Source of the DNA: Thiosocius sp963719025
GTDB lineage: Bacteria > Pseudomonadota > Gammaproteobacteria > Chromatiales > Chromatiaceae
NCBI GenBank assembly: GCA_963719025.1
Contig: CAVRBK010000058.1
Location: forward strand, 1 to 64,000
Reading direction: 5' to 3'
Length of the DNA stretch: 64,000 nt
In this document: in pieces, positions 35,238-44,248 of the stretch
How the letters are laid out: the number at the start of each line of letters is the position of its first letter
Position numbering within the stretch: position 1 is the stretch's first letter
Made by a program: the position numbers and the translations under genes
The notes under the pieces: model-generated
The model's database searches: none
Told to the model about the DNA's origin: nothing
Seen by the model: only the letters and a program-made list of their open reading frames with translations

Positions 35238-36041
35238 TCAATCGACGCTCAGAACGCGCAGCTGCAGGTGGCTGTCGCGTTCACGTTGCGTGGTGATGTG
35301 GCGCCCCAGGCGATCGCCCTGGCGGCCCTGCTGGCCGCCGGTCGAGCCGAGCGTGAGCCATTGACCGAGTCCGCCGCGCAGGACGGTCGACGCGCGCTGG
35401 GTATTGAATCGGCCATTGGCGGACGGTCGGTCGTTGCGTTGGTAGATCTCAACGGTCACCTGATCGCCATGCACCCGAGGCAGCGCCATGAAGCCGCTGC
35501 CGGTGTCGCGATAGCGCATATCGAAACCCTGCACGACTGTGTTGCCGACGATCTGCTGGTGAGTCCGGAACACCGGCACCGATTGCCCGGCACGGATCAT
35601 GGCGGGGCGTCCGTCGAGGGCCTGGACACGCTGCAGGCTGTCGCCGCGGCCACGGGTCTGGGCACTGTGGTAGCTCAGCTGGCCCTCGCTGCCGGGCGGC
35701 ACCTGGCCAAGTCGCAGACTGCCGGTGTTCAGACCGTAGCCGGCGCTGCGGTTGGATTCGACCAGGTGGTTGGCCTGACGGACCTCGATAATCAGCCGGC
35801 GTGCCGGTCTGTCGATTTCCGCAATGACGGCTCGCGCCGCGGCGATCTGTGCCGGGTTACCACTGACGATCAGCTTGTCGTGAAAGGCCGAAACATTCGC
35901 CCCCTGGCCAAGCACGGGGCGTACAACCTCAACAAGGCTGGCCGCGGGTTGGCTCATGATCTGGATGGTCACGACCTGGTTGCCAGCGATTGCCGATGTG
36001 GCGACCAGCCAGAGCAGCACAAGTGCGAGGCGGGTTTTCAT
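35238..36041 (-). CDS. Secretin N-domain (NolW-like) protein
   Basis: 267 residues with a signal peptide (MKTRLALVLLWLVATSAIAG). Residues about 24-95 match a secretin N1/NolW-type domain: QPAASLVEVVRPVLGQGANV, KLIVSGNPAQIAAARAVI, EIDRPARRLIIEVRQ. The C-terminal half resembles the start of the secretin core (ALDGRPAMIRAGQSVPVF, VVQGFDMRYRDTGSGFMALP) but lacks the transmembrane beta-lip, so it cannot form an outer-membrane channel by itself. No type II, III or IV pilus gene is nearby. It may be a periplasmic partner or a reduced secretin. Confidence 0.75.
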   Translation of the reverse strand: MKTRLALVLLWLVATSAIAGNQVVTIQIMSQPAASLVEVVRPVLGQGANVSAFHDKLIVSGNPAQIAAARAVIAEIDRPARRLIIEVRQANHLVESNRSAGYGLNTGSLRLGQVPPGSEGQLSYHSAQTRGRGDSLQRVQALDGRPAMIRAGQSVPVFRTHQQIVGNTVVQGFDMRYRDTGSGFMALPRVHGDQVTVEIYQRNDRPSANGRFNTQRASTVLRGGLGQWLTLGSTGGQQGRQGDRLGRHITTQRERDSHLQLRVLSVD

Positions 36042-36093
36042 CTCGTATTTCCTTTGTAACGAAGCATCCGGAAGCAGGGTGCTGACTACCAGT

Positions 36094-36531
36094 TTAGTTG
36101 GCTATTGACGGCGTGGTCATGCACATCACCTGATGATCGATGCCGGCGTCTTTGAAAATTTCCCCTTCTGCAACAAAGCCGAGGCGCTGGTAGAACGGCA
36201 CGGCATCACATTGGGCATGCAGAAACAGCCGGCGCAGCCCGCGTTCTGCGGCGATTCTGATGAGTCTCTGCAGCATCGCCGTGCCGATCCCCTGGCCACG
36301 AAACGCCCGGCTGACGGCCATGCGACCGATGTGCCCGTCGAGCAGCATCCTGGCGGTGGCCACTGCGCCATCCTGCGCGTCGCGCGCGAGCAGGTGGATG
36401 GCGTCGGCGTCCAGGGCATCGTGTTCGAGTTCCGGCGGTACGCCCTGCTCGTCGACGAAAACGGCATAGCGAACCTGCAGCAGCTGCGCTTTGTGCCGCG
36501 CCCAGTCCGCCTCGCTGATCGTGACCGCCAT
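36094..36531 (-). CDS. GNAT family N-acetyltransferase
   Basis: 145 residues from ATG 36531 (MAVTISEADWARHK). GNAT fold with the acetyl-CoA loop RAFRGQGIGTAML, upstream strand GHIGRMAVS, and LFLHAQCDAVPFYQRLGF. Close to the ElaA/YjcF-like group; substrate unknown. Its start codon overlaps the stop of the roxA gene (TGATG), so the two are translationally coupled. The frame is open upstream as a long shadow, but the coupled ATG is clearly the start. Confidence 0.88.
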   Translation of the reverse strand: MAVTISEADWARHKAQLLQVRYAVFVDEQGVPPELEHDALDADAIHLLARDAQDGAVATARMLLDGHIGRMAVSRAFRGQGIGTAMLQRLIRIAAERGLRRLFLHAQCDAVPFYQRLGFVAEGEIFKDAGIDHQVMCMTTPSIAN

Positions 36532-37691
36532 CAGCGATTTTCGCCCGGTTCGAGGATGCCGAGATTGATCAGCGACAGCAGGGCATCGATGGCCTCTGCT
36601 TGTGCCGCGAGGCCGACCAGTTGCGAGGCATCGAGATGGCGTGTCCCGGTGAGCTGGCGCACCAGCGCGGTGATGCTGGCGGGCAAGGTCAGACTTTCGC
36701 CGTTGTGGAAAAGCATGATGCTTTCCGGACCGTCGTTTGACCAGCATAGCCGGGCGAAGGGATGGCGGACCAGGCTTTTGCCTGCGCCCAGCCAGTCGCG
36801 CAGTTGGGCGGTTGACCACGGCGGTTCGGACGGTTCTATCTGGAACTGCGGCTTGGGTTCGGTGAGATACGCGCCCAGCCATGCCTTGAAGTGGGGACTG
36901 TGCTCGTCGGGCAGTTCACTGAGCAGGCCAGCAGCCGCGGCAACCCCGCCCGCGGTCAATTCGCCTGGATGCGCACCGCGCAGGTCTTTCGGATCCCGCA
37001 GGCGGCTGTCTCCAGCGAGCGAGACCCTGTGCTGAAACCAGTCTGCCGCGAGTTCCTGCTGATCGGGCGCGCGAAAACCCAGAGAGTAGGTCATACAGTC
37101 GCCCTCGGCGGTCCCCCAGTGGGCAACGCCGGGCGGCAGATAAAGTACATCGCCCGGCTCCAGCACCCAGTCTTCGTCGGTCTCGAAGTGGGAGAGGATA
37201 CGCAGATCGAGGTCCGGGACCAGGTCATTGTCGTCGTATTCCCTGTAGCTGAGGCGCCAGCGACGCCTGCCGTGAGCCTGCATGAGGAATACGTCGTAGG
37301 CGTCGGTATGCGGTCCAACGCCGCCCTGGTCAGTCGCATAACTGACCATGATGTCGTCGATGCGCCAACTCGGCACGAAGCCGAAATGATCCAGCAGATC
37401 GGCCACTTCCGGGACGAACTTGTCGACATCCTGGACCAGCAGGCTCCAGTTGGTAGCGGGCAACGCTGCGAAATCGCTTTCGGCCAGCGGGCCGTGACGC
37501 AGTTCCCACTCGGCTGTCCCGTGCTCGATCACCAGGCGTGACTCAAACTCGGGTTCACAGGCGAGACCGGCAAGTTCCTCGGGCTCCAGCGGGAATTCAT
37601 CGGGTTCCAGCGCGCCGCGCATCAGCAAGGGCTTCTTTTGCCAGTAGTTCTGCAGAAAGCGGTCGCGGTCAATATTGTGCGGCAGTTTCAT
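36531..37691 (-). CDS. roxA: Ribosomal protein uL16 3-hydroxylase (RoxA/YcfD)
   Basis: Fe(II)/2-oxoglutarate oxygenase that hydroxylates an arginine of ribosomal protein L16. 386 residues (E. coli 373). JmjC-type core with iron ligands HTD in VGPHTDAYDVFLMQ and His in LPPGVAHWG; the N-terminus DRFLQNYWQKKPLLMRGA is diagnostic. The C-terminal part has the winged-helix domain. Coupled with the GNAT gene downstream by an overlapping stop/start. Confidence 0.93.
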   Translation of the reverse strand: MKLPHNIDRDRFLQNYWQKKPLLMRGALEPDEFPLEPEELAGLACEPEFESRLVIEHGTAEWELRHGPLAESDFAALPATNWSLLVQDVDKFVPEVADLLDHFGFVPSWRIDDIMVSYATDQGGVGPHTDAYDVFLMQAHGRRRWRLSYREYDDNDLVPDLDLRILSHFETDEDWVLEPGDVLYLPPGVAHWGTAEGDCMTYSLGFRAPDQQELAADWFQHRVSLAGDSRLRDPKDLRGAHPGELTAGGVAAAAGLLSELPDEHSPHFKAWLGAYLTEPKPQFQIEPSEPPWSTAQLRDWLGAGKSLVRHPFARLCWSNDGPESIMLFHNGESLTLPASITALVRQLTGTRHLDASQLVGLAAQAEAIDALLSLINLGILEPGENR

Positions 37692-37760
37692 GGGGTGATC
37701 TTGCGGTTTGGGGCATGGGTAAAAAATCGTCGGAGGCGCATTGCGATGTCCCGGGTTCGC

Positions 37761-38705
37761 TCACAGTGTCTCCAAGGGTTTCGGTTCTGCCACCTGGGCG
37801 GAGGGGGTCGCCCGCATCCCGCGACCGACCAGCAATGCGGAGAGCATAACCAGCAGGGTGCCGGCTACGGTCGCCCAACTCAGCACCTCCTGCCAGAATA
37901 CCCACCCCAGCACGGCGCCAAATACCACGGAAAAAAAGGCGAATGGTCCGAGCCTTGCTGCCGGGGCGCATCCCATGCCGCGGGTAAGCAGCAGCTGGCC
38001 CGCGGTCGCAAAACACCCCAGTACGGCGAGCCACTTCATCTGCTCGAAGGACGGCGTCTGCCAGAACCAGAGCAGGGGCCCTGCCGACACAGCGCTGCCA
38101 ATGGCGGAAAAGTAGAACACGGTCCTCGATGCGGGCTCACTGGCAGACAAACGGCGCACGGTCACCTTCGCGACCGCTGCCAGCGCCCCGCCGAGCAGAG
38201 CGATCATGGCTACCGGGGCCATCTGGTCGAAGTCGGGCAGGAGAATCAGCAGGACACCGGCGAACCCGATCACCAGGGCGGCGACCACGTGCCAGGTGAA
38301 GCGTTCGTCCAACCAGAACAGTGCCACCAGCGGTATAAACAGCGGCGCGCTCAGTTTCAGCAGCATCGCGTTGGCCAGTGGCATGTGCGCGATCGCGTAG
38401 AAAAAACAGTACATCGCGCCGAGTCCGGCGGTGCCGCGCAGCAGGTGCAGGTGCGGCACGCTGGTCCGCAGGGTCCGCAGGCCGGGGCGGGATACGATCC
38501 CGGCAACCAGCATCAAACCCACCAGGTTGCGCGCAAAGACCACCATTCCGTTGTTCATCTCCCCCGAGACGTGACGGATGCTGGCGCCCATGCAGGCGAA
38601 CATCAGTTCGGCCGCTACGATATAGAAAGCGCCGGCGATCAATCGGTCGTGAGTCACTGTGGGTGCCGTCGAAAAAGCGAGATTGGCTGGGATTACCATC
38701 ATCAT
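37761..38705 (-). CDS. DMT superfamily (EamA) transporter
   Basis: 314 residues with ten hydrophobic spans in two EamA repeats (AAELMFACMGASIRHVS..., and GALAAVAKVTVRRLSASEP...). Drug/metabolite exporter family; substrate unknown. Three consecutive ATG codons (38705, 38702, 38699) are possible starts and no strong ribosome binding site distinguishes them; the frame is open further upstream. Closest in pattern to inner-membrane exporters such as RhaT/RarD-like permeases. Confidence 0.85.
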   Translation of the reverse strand: MMMVIPANLAFSTAPTVTHDRLIAGAFYIVAAELMFACMGASIRHVSGEMNNGMVVFARNLVGLMLVAGIVSRPGLRTLRTSVPHLHLLRGTAGLGAMYCFFYAIAHMPLANAMLLKLSAPLFIPLVALFWLDERFTWHVVAALVIGFAGVLLILLPDFDQMAPVAMIALLGGALAAVAKVTVRRLSASEPASRTVFYFSAIGSAVSAGPLLWFWQTPSFEQMKWLAVLGCFATAGQLLLTRGMGCAPAARLGPFAFFSVVFGAVLGWVFWQEVLSWATVAGTLLVMLSALLVGRGMRATPSAQVAEPKPLETL

Positions 38706-38771
38706 CACGCAGGAATGTGGTGTTTGCACGGGCAATAAAGCGGCAAATCGGTGAATTTTGCTATTCAGCCC

Positions 38772-38799
38772 TTGCAGTTCGGCCAATAGCTGGTTTAAT
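38772..38799 (+). promoter_or_regulatory. Likely sigma-70 promoter of the OmpA-like gene
   Basis: -35 TTGCAG at 38772-38777 and -10 TTTAAT at 38794-38799, 16-base spacer, 110 bases before the start codon. Confidence 0.45.
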
Positions 38800-38909
38800 G
38801 ACACGGATGGAGTCAGTTGTATCAAGCTTGTACTGGTGACCGGCGTTGGCTGATTCTTTAACCAAGAAAACTTCCGCGAAGAATTCTCGACAAGCTGGGG
38901 AGGAAATCC

Positions 38910-39656
38910 ATGTTTGAAATTGCGGGTAAAAATAAAGTCGCTGCACTGCTGGCGCCTGTTGGTCTCGTTATCGGGCTGTCTGCCGGTGTTGCTCAGGCGG
39001 GTAGCCATACGAATTTTGCCACCAGTGGTTCCGGCGAAGGTGTGGTGACCGGATACGGTGAGTGCTGGCGTGCCATCGGCGGTACCGGCCCAGGCAACTG
39101 CATGGGCGAACCGGAAATGGTAGACGGTGATGCCGATGGCGATGGTGTGCCTGACAGCAAAGATCGTTGCCCGAATACTCCGAAAGGCGCTGCAGTGAAT
39201 GCAGACGGTTGCCCGAAGGATTCAGACGGTGATGGCGTACCGGACTATAAAGATAACTGCCCGGGTACCCCGGCTGGTGCGAAGGTTGATCCGAAAGGCT
39301 GCGAGATCGTAGGCAATATCATGATCAACACCACGACCGATCACTTCGATTTCGACAGTGCCATGCTCAAGCCTGCAATGAAGGCCGAACTGGATACGGT
39401 CGTATCGCGTGTGCAGGCGTCGAAGGGTAGCGAGATGCTGGAAGTTGTCGGTCACACCGACAGCACCGGTCCTGCGGCCTACAACCAGGGCCTGTCTGAG
39501 CGTCGTGCCCAGGCAGCTGCCGATTACCTGGCTGGTAACGGTCTGAACGCTTCGCGCATGACCGTCAAGGGCATGGGTGAGAGCAATCCGATCGCTGATA
39601 ACGCGACCCGTGATGGCCGTGCGATGAACCGTCGCGTGGAAATCCTCACGAAGTAA
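38910..39656 (+). CDS. OmpA-family protein with thrombospondin type 3 repeats
   Basis: 248 residues from ATG 38910, with a GGGGAGGAA ribosome binding site. Signal peptide (VGLVIGLSAGVAQAG); two calcium-binding TSP3 repeats (DGDADGDGVPDSKDRCPNTP, DSDGDGVPDYKDNCPGTP); C-terminal OmpA peptidoglycan-binding domain (FDFDSAMLKPAMKAEL, VVGHTDSTGPAAYNQGLSERRA, GMGESNPIADN, GRAMNRRVEI). There is no eight-stranded barrel, so it probably links peptidoglycan to the outer membrane from the periplasm. Strong promoter, ribosome site and terminator suggest high expression. Confidence 0.93.
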   Translation: MFEIAGKNKVAALLAPVGLVIGLSAGVAQAGSHTNFATSGSGEGVVTGYGECWRAIGGTGPGNCMGEPEMVDGDADGDGVPDSKDRCPNTPKGAAVNADGCPKDSDGDGVPDYKDNCPGTPAGAKVDPKGCEIVGNIMINTTTDHFDFDSAMLKPAMKAELDTVVSRVQASKGSEMLEVVGHTDSTGPAAYNQGLSERRAQAAADYLAGNGLNASRMTVKGMGESNPIADNATRDGRAMNRRVEILTK

Positions 39657-39680
39657 TCAGCGCATCGCGCCGATGAGAAA

Positions 39681-39708
39681 GCCGCACCTTCGGGTGCGGC
39701 TTTTTTTT
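39681..39708 (+). terminator. Rho-independent terminator after the OmpA-like gene
   Basis: GCCGCACC (39681-39688), UUCG tetraloop, GGTGCGGC (39693-39700), then T8. Lies between the convergent OmpA-like gene and purB. Confidence 0.92.
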
Positions 39709-39736
39709 GCTCCGACGAAACCGTTACCGGGTCGGA

Positions 39737-41105
39737 TCAGATCGCTTTGGCCTGCTCGATCGCGTTACCGATGTAGCTTGCCGGCGTGAGTTGTTTCAGT
39801 TGTTCCTTAACCGCATCGGGCAGTTCCAGGCCATCGATGAAGGTCTGCATGCCGGCCTGATCGATGCGCTGGCCGCGGGTCAGCGCCTTGAGTTTCTCGT
39901 AGGGCTGCTCGATGCCGTAGCGCCGCATGACGGTCTGAATCGGTTCGGCCAGCACCTCCCAGTTGTCGTCGAGGTCGCCGTCCAGCCGTGCGGCGTTGAC
40001 CTCGAGCTTGCCGATGCCCGCAGTGGCCGACTGCCAGGCGATCGCTTGAGTAGGCAAAGCCAACGCCCATGTTGCGCAGCACGGTCGAATCGGTGAGGTC
40101 GCGCTGCCAGCGCGATATCGGCAGCTTCTTCGCCAGGTGGTCAAACATCGCGTTGGCCATTCCCAGGTTGCCTTCGGCGTTCTCGAAATCGATCGGATTG
40201 ACCTTGTGCGGCATGGTCGACGAGCCGACTTCGCCGGCGATCGTCTTCTGCTTGAAGTAGCCCAGGGAGATGTAGCCCCAGACATCGCGGCAGAAATCGA
40301 TCAGGATAGTGTTGAAGCGGGCGATGGCGTCGAACAGTTCGGCCATGTAGTCGTGGGGCTCGATCTGGATGGTGTAGGGATTCCAGGTGAGGCCAAGCGA
40401 TTCGACAAATTGCCGGGCGAAGGCCGCCCAGTCGATCTCCGGATAGGCCGACAGGTGGGCGTTGTAGTTGCCGACGGCGCCATTGATCTTGCCCAGCAGT
40501 TCCACGCGCTGGATCTGTTCACGCTGACGCCGCAGGCGTGCCACCACGTTGGCCATCTCTTTGCCGAGGGTGGTCGGCGAGGCGGGCTGACCATGCGTGC
40601 GGGACAGCATGGGCTGCTCGGCATAGGCGTGGGCCAGTGCACGAATGGCCTCGATCACCTTGTCGGCCTGGGCCAGCAGCACGCTCTCGCGGCCTTCCTT
40701 GAGCATCAGGGCATGCGACAGGTTGTTGATGTCCTCCGACGTGCAGGCGAAATGGACGAACTCGCTGACATTCTCAAGCTCGCTGTTGCCGGCAATCTTT
40801 TCCTTCAGGAGGTACTCGACCGCCTTGACGTCGTGGTTGGTGGTGCGCTCGATCTCCTTGACCCGCGCCGCATCCGATTCGGAAAATCCGTCGACGAGTT
40901 GCTCGAGTTGTTGCTGCGTTTCCGCGCTGAATGCCGGTACCTCGGCAATGCCAGGGTGGGCGGCGAGCGACTGCAGCCAGCGGATTTCGACGGTAACGCG
41001 GCTGCGGATCAGGCCATATTCGCTGAACACTGGGCGCAGATCGGTGGTTTTGCTGCCGTAGCGACCGTCGATTGGGGAGATTGCCGTCAGGCTGTTGAGC
41101 TGCAT
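39737..41105 (-). CDS. purB: Adenylosuccinate lyase, one frameshift
   Basis: Cleaves SAICAR and adenylosuccinate in purine synthesis. About 456 residues if corrected, matching E. coli. Starts MQLNSLTAISPIDGRYG; active-site motifs RTTNHDVKAVEY, SEFVHFACTSEDINN, SRTHGQPASPTTLGKE, and the signature GSSTMPHKVNPIDFENAE. An extra base near 40047 breaks the frame between GVGFAYS and IAWQSATAGIGKLEVN; the rest ends QAKAI at 39737. Start of the conserved block purB-hflD-mnmA-nudJ-rluE. Confidence 0.95.
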
Positions 41106-41170
41106 GCGAAAGGGATCTCCGGGATCTGTGAGAAACGCGGAATTATACGGGACGACGGTCGCGATGCGAT

Positions 41171-41200
41171 AAAACGAAAAAGCCCGGCCGAGGCCGGGCT
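41171..41200 (-). terminator. Terminator for the LEA-like lipoprotein gene
   Basis: Stem AGCCCGGCC (41181-41189) / GGCCGGGCT (41192-41200). On the minus strand it is followed by TTTTCGTTTT (complement of 41171-41180). It separates the lipoprotein gene from purB. Confidence 0.8.
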
Positions 41201-41225
41201 TTCGGTTGCCAATCCGGCAACGCGA

Positions 41226-41744
41226 TCAGTCGGTTGCTTTCGGCAGACCTTCGATCTCGGGTTGTTCCGGGGTGGCCTGTTGCATGGCATCGCCGCCCTG
41301 TTCTTTGGCCGCGCCGTACAGCTCCGAGGCTTTTTCCTTGGTGGCGTCGTAGGCGCTTCCAGCGGTCTCTTTGGTCGCGTCATAGGCTTCTGCGGCCTTC
41401 TCTTTCGTGGCCTCGACCATATCGCCGGTCTTTTCCTTGGCCGATTCGTAAAGCTCTGCGCTGGCCTCCTTGGTCTTGTCGATCACCTCGGAGGTTTTGT
41501 CCTTGGCTACTTCGTAATACTCCTTGCTCTTGTCGACCGCTTCGTCGGCGGCGTCTTTGGTCGAATCCCACGCGGTCTCACCGAGCTTCTTGGTCTCTTC
41601 AGTCCAGGTCTTGGCCTGTTCCTTCAGCTGGCTTTCCTGCGCCGACTGCATGGTGCTGTTTTCAGCGCTCTGTTCGGTGGTCGATTCCGAGCAGGCTGCA
41701 AGCAAAAACGGCAGGCTCACCAGGGCAAGTTTGTAGAATTTCAT
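41226..41744 (-). CDS. Lipoprotein with LEA-like Lys/Glu/Ala/Thr repeats
   Basis: 172 residues from ATG 41744, with GGAG upstream. Lipoprotein signal KLALVSLPFLLAAC. From about residue 40 to 155 it is a continuous run of imperfect 11-residue units of the type (A/E)YDATKEKA(A/S)E (for example KTKEASAELYESAKEKTGDM, EATKEKAAEAYDATKETAG, SAYDATKEKASELYGAAKEQ), like group 3 late-embryogenesis-abundant proteins and YtxH/apolipoprotein-like amphipathic helices. Likely a periplasmic or membrane-lining stress or desiccation/osmotic protein (inference). It interrupts the E. coli order purB-hflD. Confidence 0.8.
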   Translation of the reverse strand: MKFYKLALVSLPFLLAACSESTTEQSAENSTMQSAQESQLKEQAKTWTEETKKLGETAWDSTKDAADEAVDKSKEYYEVAKDKTSEVIDKTKEASAELYESAKEKTGDMVEATKEKAAEAYDATKETAGSAYDATKEKASELYGAAKEQGGDAMQQATPEQPEIEGLPKATD

Positions 41745-41813
41745 CAGGTATCTCCGACACTTTATTGATAGTGGGCCGCAGTCAACCATTCCGGGCCGTG
41801 CAGCGCAAGCCGG

Positions 41814-42443
41814 TTAATCCGCATTTTTGTCGACTATGTCACGCGCCGAGGCCGAAATGTGGCGGCGGCGCACCAGCAGTTGCCATTTTTTGCCGCCAGC
41901 CTGCCGCCAAAGCACCGCGACGCGGATGCCGGCGAGCAGCGCGACCCGGATGCGGGTGGCATTATCCGGGTTCTGCAGGTGCAGCGGTTCGCCCCGAACC
42001 ATGATGCGTGGGCCGAGCGCGCTGATTTGCGTCTGGTAGATCTCGGCGAGTTGCTCGTGCAACGTGGAGTCGCCCAGTTCGAAGTGCTTTCGCCGACGCG
42101 CCAGCGCAGTGAGTTCCTCATGCAGTGCCTGCATGCTCTCATCGCTGCGCATCAGCCGATCCGCCAGGTGCATTACAGCGACAACATAGCGCGAGACTTC
42201 GAGATCCCTTTTGCCCGACTGCTCGAGTTGACGCAGCAGGGTGCGCAGGCCAAGCGCAACCCGCCCGGCGCCGCCGAATACCGATTCGACAGAGGCGGGT
42301 TCGAAATCGAACAGGGTTTCGCGAATAGCCTCGAATGCCGAGGCGTCACAGATGCCGTTGCGTGCGATATCACGGGCCAGGCGCGCGGCCTGAAACAGAC
42401 CGCCAATGGCGATCACGCGATCATTCTCTGAGTACTTTGCCAT
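41814..42443 (-). CDS. hflD: HflD, high-frequency lysogenization protein homolog
   Basis: 209 residues. Matches HflD (DUF489): DRVIAIGGLFQAARLARDIARNG near the N-terminus, GLRTLLRQLEQSG, VSRYVVAVMHLADRLM, and ALGPRIMVRGEPLHLQNPDNATRIRVALLAGIR at the C-terminus. In E. coli it is a membrane-associated protein that affects lambda CII; its wider role is unclear. It follows mnmA by 8 bases, the standard mnmA-hflD pair. Confidence 0.92.
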   Translation of the reverse strand: MAKYSENDRVIAIGGLFQAARLARDIARNGICDASAFEAIRETLFDFEPASVESVFGGAGRVALGLRTLLRQLEQSGKRDLEVSRYVVAVMHLADRLMRSDESMQALHEELTALARRRKHFELGDSTLHEQLAEIYQTQISALGPRIMVRGEPLHLQNPDNATRIRVALLAGIRVAVLWRQAGGKKWQLLVRRRHISASARDIVDKNAD

Positions 42444-42451
42444 AGCCCCTG

Positions 42452-43525
42452 TCAGTCGATGATTCCGCCACCCAGGCAGATCCGGCCATCGTACAGCACA
42501 ACCGACTGGCCGGGTGTCAGCGCCCGCTGCGGCTGATCGAATACGACCGAGAGCTTGTCGCCATCGATGTCGATGGTGCAGGCCTGCAGCGGTTGGCGGT
42601 GGCGACAGCGTGCCGTGCAGCGGAGCCCCGGGCGAGGCGCCTGACCGGAGACCCAGTGGAGTTGGGACGCGCTCAGACGATCACGGAGCAGCAGCGGGTT
42701 GTCGTGTCCCTGGGCAACGGTCAGCACGTTGTTCTGAAGATCCTTGCCGACCACGAACCAGGGTTCATCGGGGGCATTCGCGACGCCGCCGATCCCCAGT
42801 CCCTGGCGCTGGCCGAGGGTGTAGTACATCAAGCCCTGATGGCTGCCGATGGTCTCGCCCGCCGGGGTTGCGATGGGGCCGGGTTGGGCGGGCAGGTAAC
42901 GCGCCAGAAACTCCTTGAAACGGCGTTCGCCGATGAAACAGATCCCGGTACTGTCTTTCTTCTTGTGATTGGGGAATCCTGCCTCGGCGGCCATGCTGCG
43001 TACGCTGCCCTTTTCGATATCGAACAGCGGGAAAAGGCTGTGTTGCAGTGCCCGCTGGCCGAGCATATAGAGAAAGTATGTCTGGTCCTTGTTGTCGTCT
43101 TTCGCGCGCAGCAAATGCCAGCTATCCGCTCCCCTCGTCACGCCGGCATAGTGGCCGGTGGCGATCTTGGAGGCGCCGAGATCGAGCGCATGATCGAGGA
43201 ATGCCTTGAACTTGATCTCCCGGTTGCAGAGCACATCCGGGTTAGGTGTGCGCCCGGCACGGTACTCGTCGAGAAAATAGGCGAAGACACGATCCCAGTA
43301 TTCGGTGGCGAAGTTGATCGTGTGCAGCGGTATGCCAAGCCGGTCCGCTACCGCCTGGGCATCGGCAAGGTCGACAGCGGCACCGCAGTAATCGGCATCG
43401 TCGTCTTCCTCCCAGTTCTTCATGAACAGGCCTTCCACCTCCCAGCCCTGTTGCTGCAGGCGCAGGGCGGCCACCGATGAGTCGACGCCACCGGATAATC
43501 CGACAATGACCTTTTTTTCGTTCAA
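42452..43525 (-). CDS. mnmA: tRNA-specific 2-thiouridylase MnmA
   Basis: Puts sulfur on U34 of tRNA Lys, Glu and Gln. 357 residues. PP-loop GLSGGVDSS (residues 9-17), catalytic Cys100 in PDVLCNREIKF and Cys196 in STGICFIGERRF, FLDHALDLGASKIATGHYAG, and MYYTLGQRQGLGIGG. Intact. Leads mnmA-hflD. Confidence 0.96.
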   Translation of the reverse strand: MNEKKVIVGLSGGVDSSVAALRLQQQGWEVEGLFMKNWEEDDDADYCGAAVDLADAQAVADRLGIPLHTINFATEYWDRVFAYFLDEYRAGRTPNPDVLCNREIKFKAFLDHALDLGASKIATGHYAGVTRGADSWHLLRAKDDNKDQTYFLYMLGQRALQHSLFPLFDIEKGSVRSMAAEAGFPNHKKKDSTGICFIGERRFKEFLARYLPAQPGPIATPAGETIGSHQGLMYYTLGQRQGLGIGGVANAPDEPWFVVGKDLQNNVLTVAQGHDNPLLLRDRLSASQLHWVSGQAPRPGLRCTARCRHRQPLQACTIDIDGDKLSVVFDQPQRALTPGQSVVLYDGRICLGGGIID

Positions 43526-43624
43526 GCTGGGGCTTCCGGGCGGTTTACGGCACTACCGGAGTATCGGTCACCTTGCGACGGGAGGGTAAGCGCAGGCATT
43601 ACCGGAACTTTCAATACTGAGGGG

Positions 43625-44248
43625 TCAGAAAGAAAAGCCATCCGGTTTCCAGCCCGATTTCCAGGTATCCAGATCGATGATTTCGGGTGCCTGGCCGTTG
43701 TCATGAAACCAGGAATCGACAACCCAACGCTGCCCATTGTCGAATTCACCGATCACCGCCGTGTAGTGCGGCCAGCCCCCGAACAGCAGGAACCCACGGT
43801 GCGCCGTGGGCAGCACCCGGTGCCAGCGCAGCAGACCGGCCTGTTCCAGCAGTGTCAGGTAGACCGTGGTGTTGGTCGACTCGTCGATGCAGTCCTGCTG
43901 GGCCTGCCAGGTGCCAAAGGCCGCGAGGTCGCCGCCGCGGTCACCGGCGGTGCCGGCGAGTTCACCGCTAATCAACTCGAACTCGGCGATGGCCCGTTTT
44001 ATCTGAAGACGTTCAGTCGACGGATCGGCTGCAACCGGCGCGAAGTTTGCCGCGATACGTTGCCAGGCCGACGCATCCAGGCGAATCATCGAGACACGCT
44101 GGCAACCGTGATGGGCGCATACCGGAACCCGTTCGCGTGACAGGGTCTGTGGGACATCGTAAAGCCTGAACAGACGATCGTAGGCCTCGCCGGCCGCAGC
44201 CGGGTAGCTGAACAGCAGCATCAGCGGCCACAGCCTACAAAAGCGCAT
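43625..44248 (-). CDS. Exported hypothetical protein
   Basis: 207 residues from ATG 44248, overlapping the end of nudJ by 14 bases. Signal peptide (LWPLMLLFSYPAAAGEAYD). The mature part has paired Cys (VCAHHGCQ and DCIDEST) and the stretches RGFLLFGGWPHYTAVIGEFDNGQRWVVDSWFHDNG, which I recall from small conserved exported proteins of gammaproteobacteria with no named function; the WVVDSWFHDNG end is reminiscent of Cys/His peptidase folds but a catalytic set cannot be claimed. It sits between nudJ and mnmA in an otherwise conserved block. Confidence 0.75.
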   Translation of the reverse strand: MRFCRLWPLMLLFSYPAAAGEAYDRLFRLYDVPQTLSRERVPVCAHHGCQRVSMIRLDASAWQRIAANFAPVAADPSTERLQIKRAIAEFELISGELAGTAGDRGGDLAAFGTWQAQQDCIDESTNTTVYLTLLEQAGLLRWHRVLPTAHRGFLLFGGWPHYTAVIGEFDNGQRWVVDSWFHDNGQAPEIIDLDTWKSGWKPDGFSF

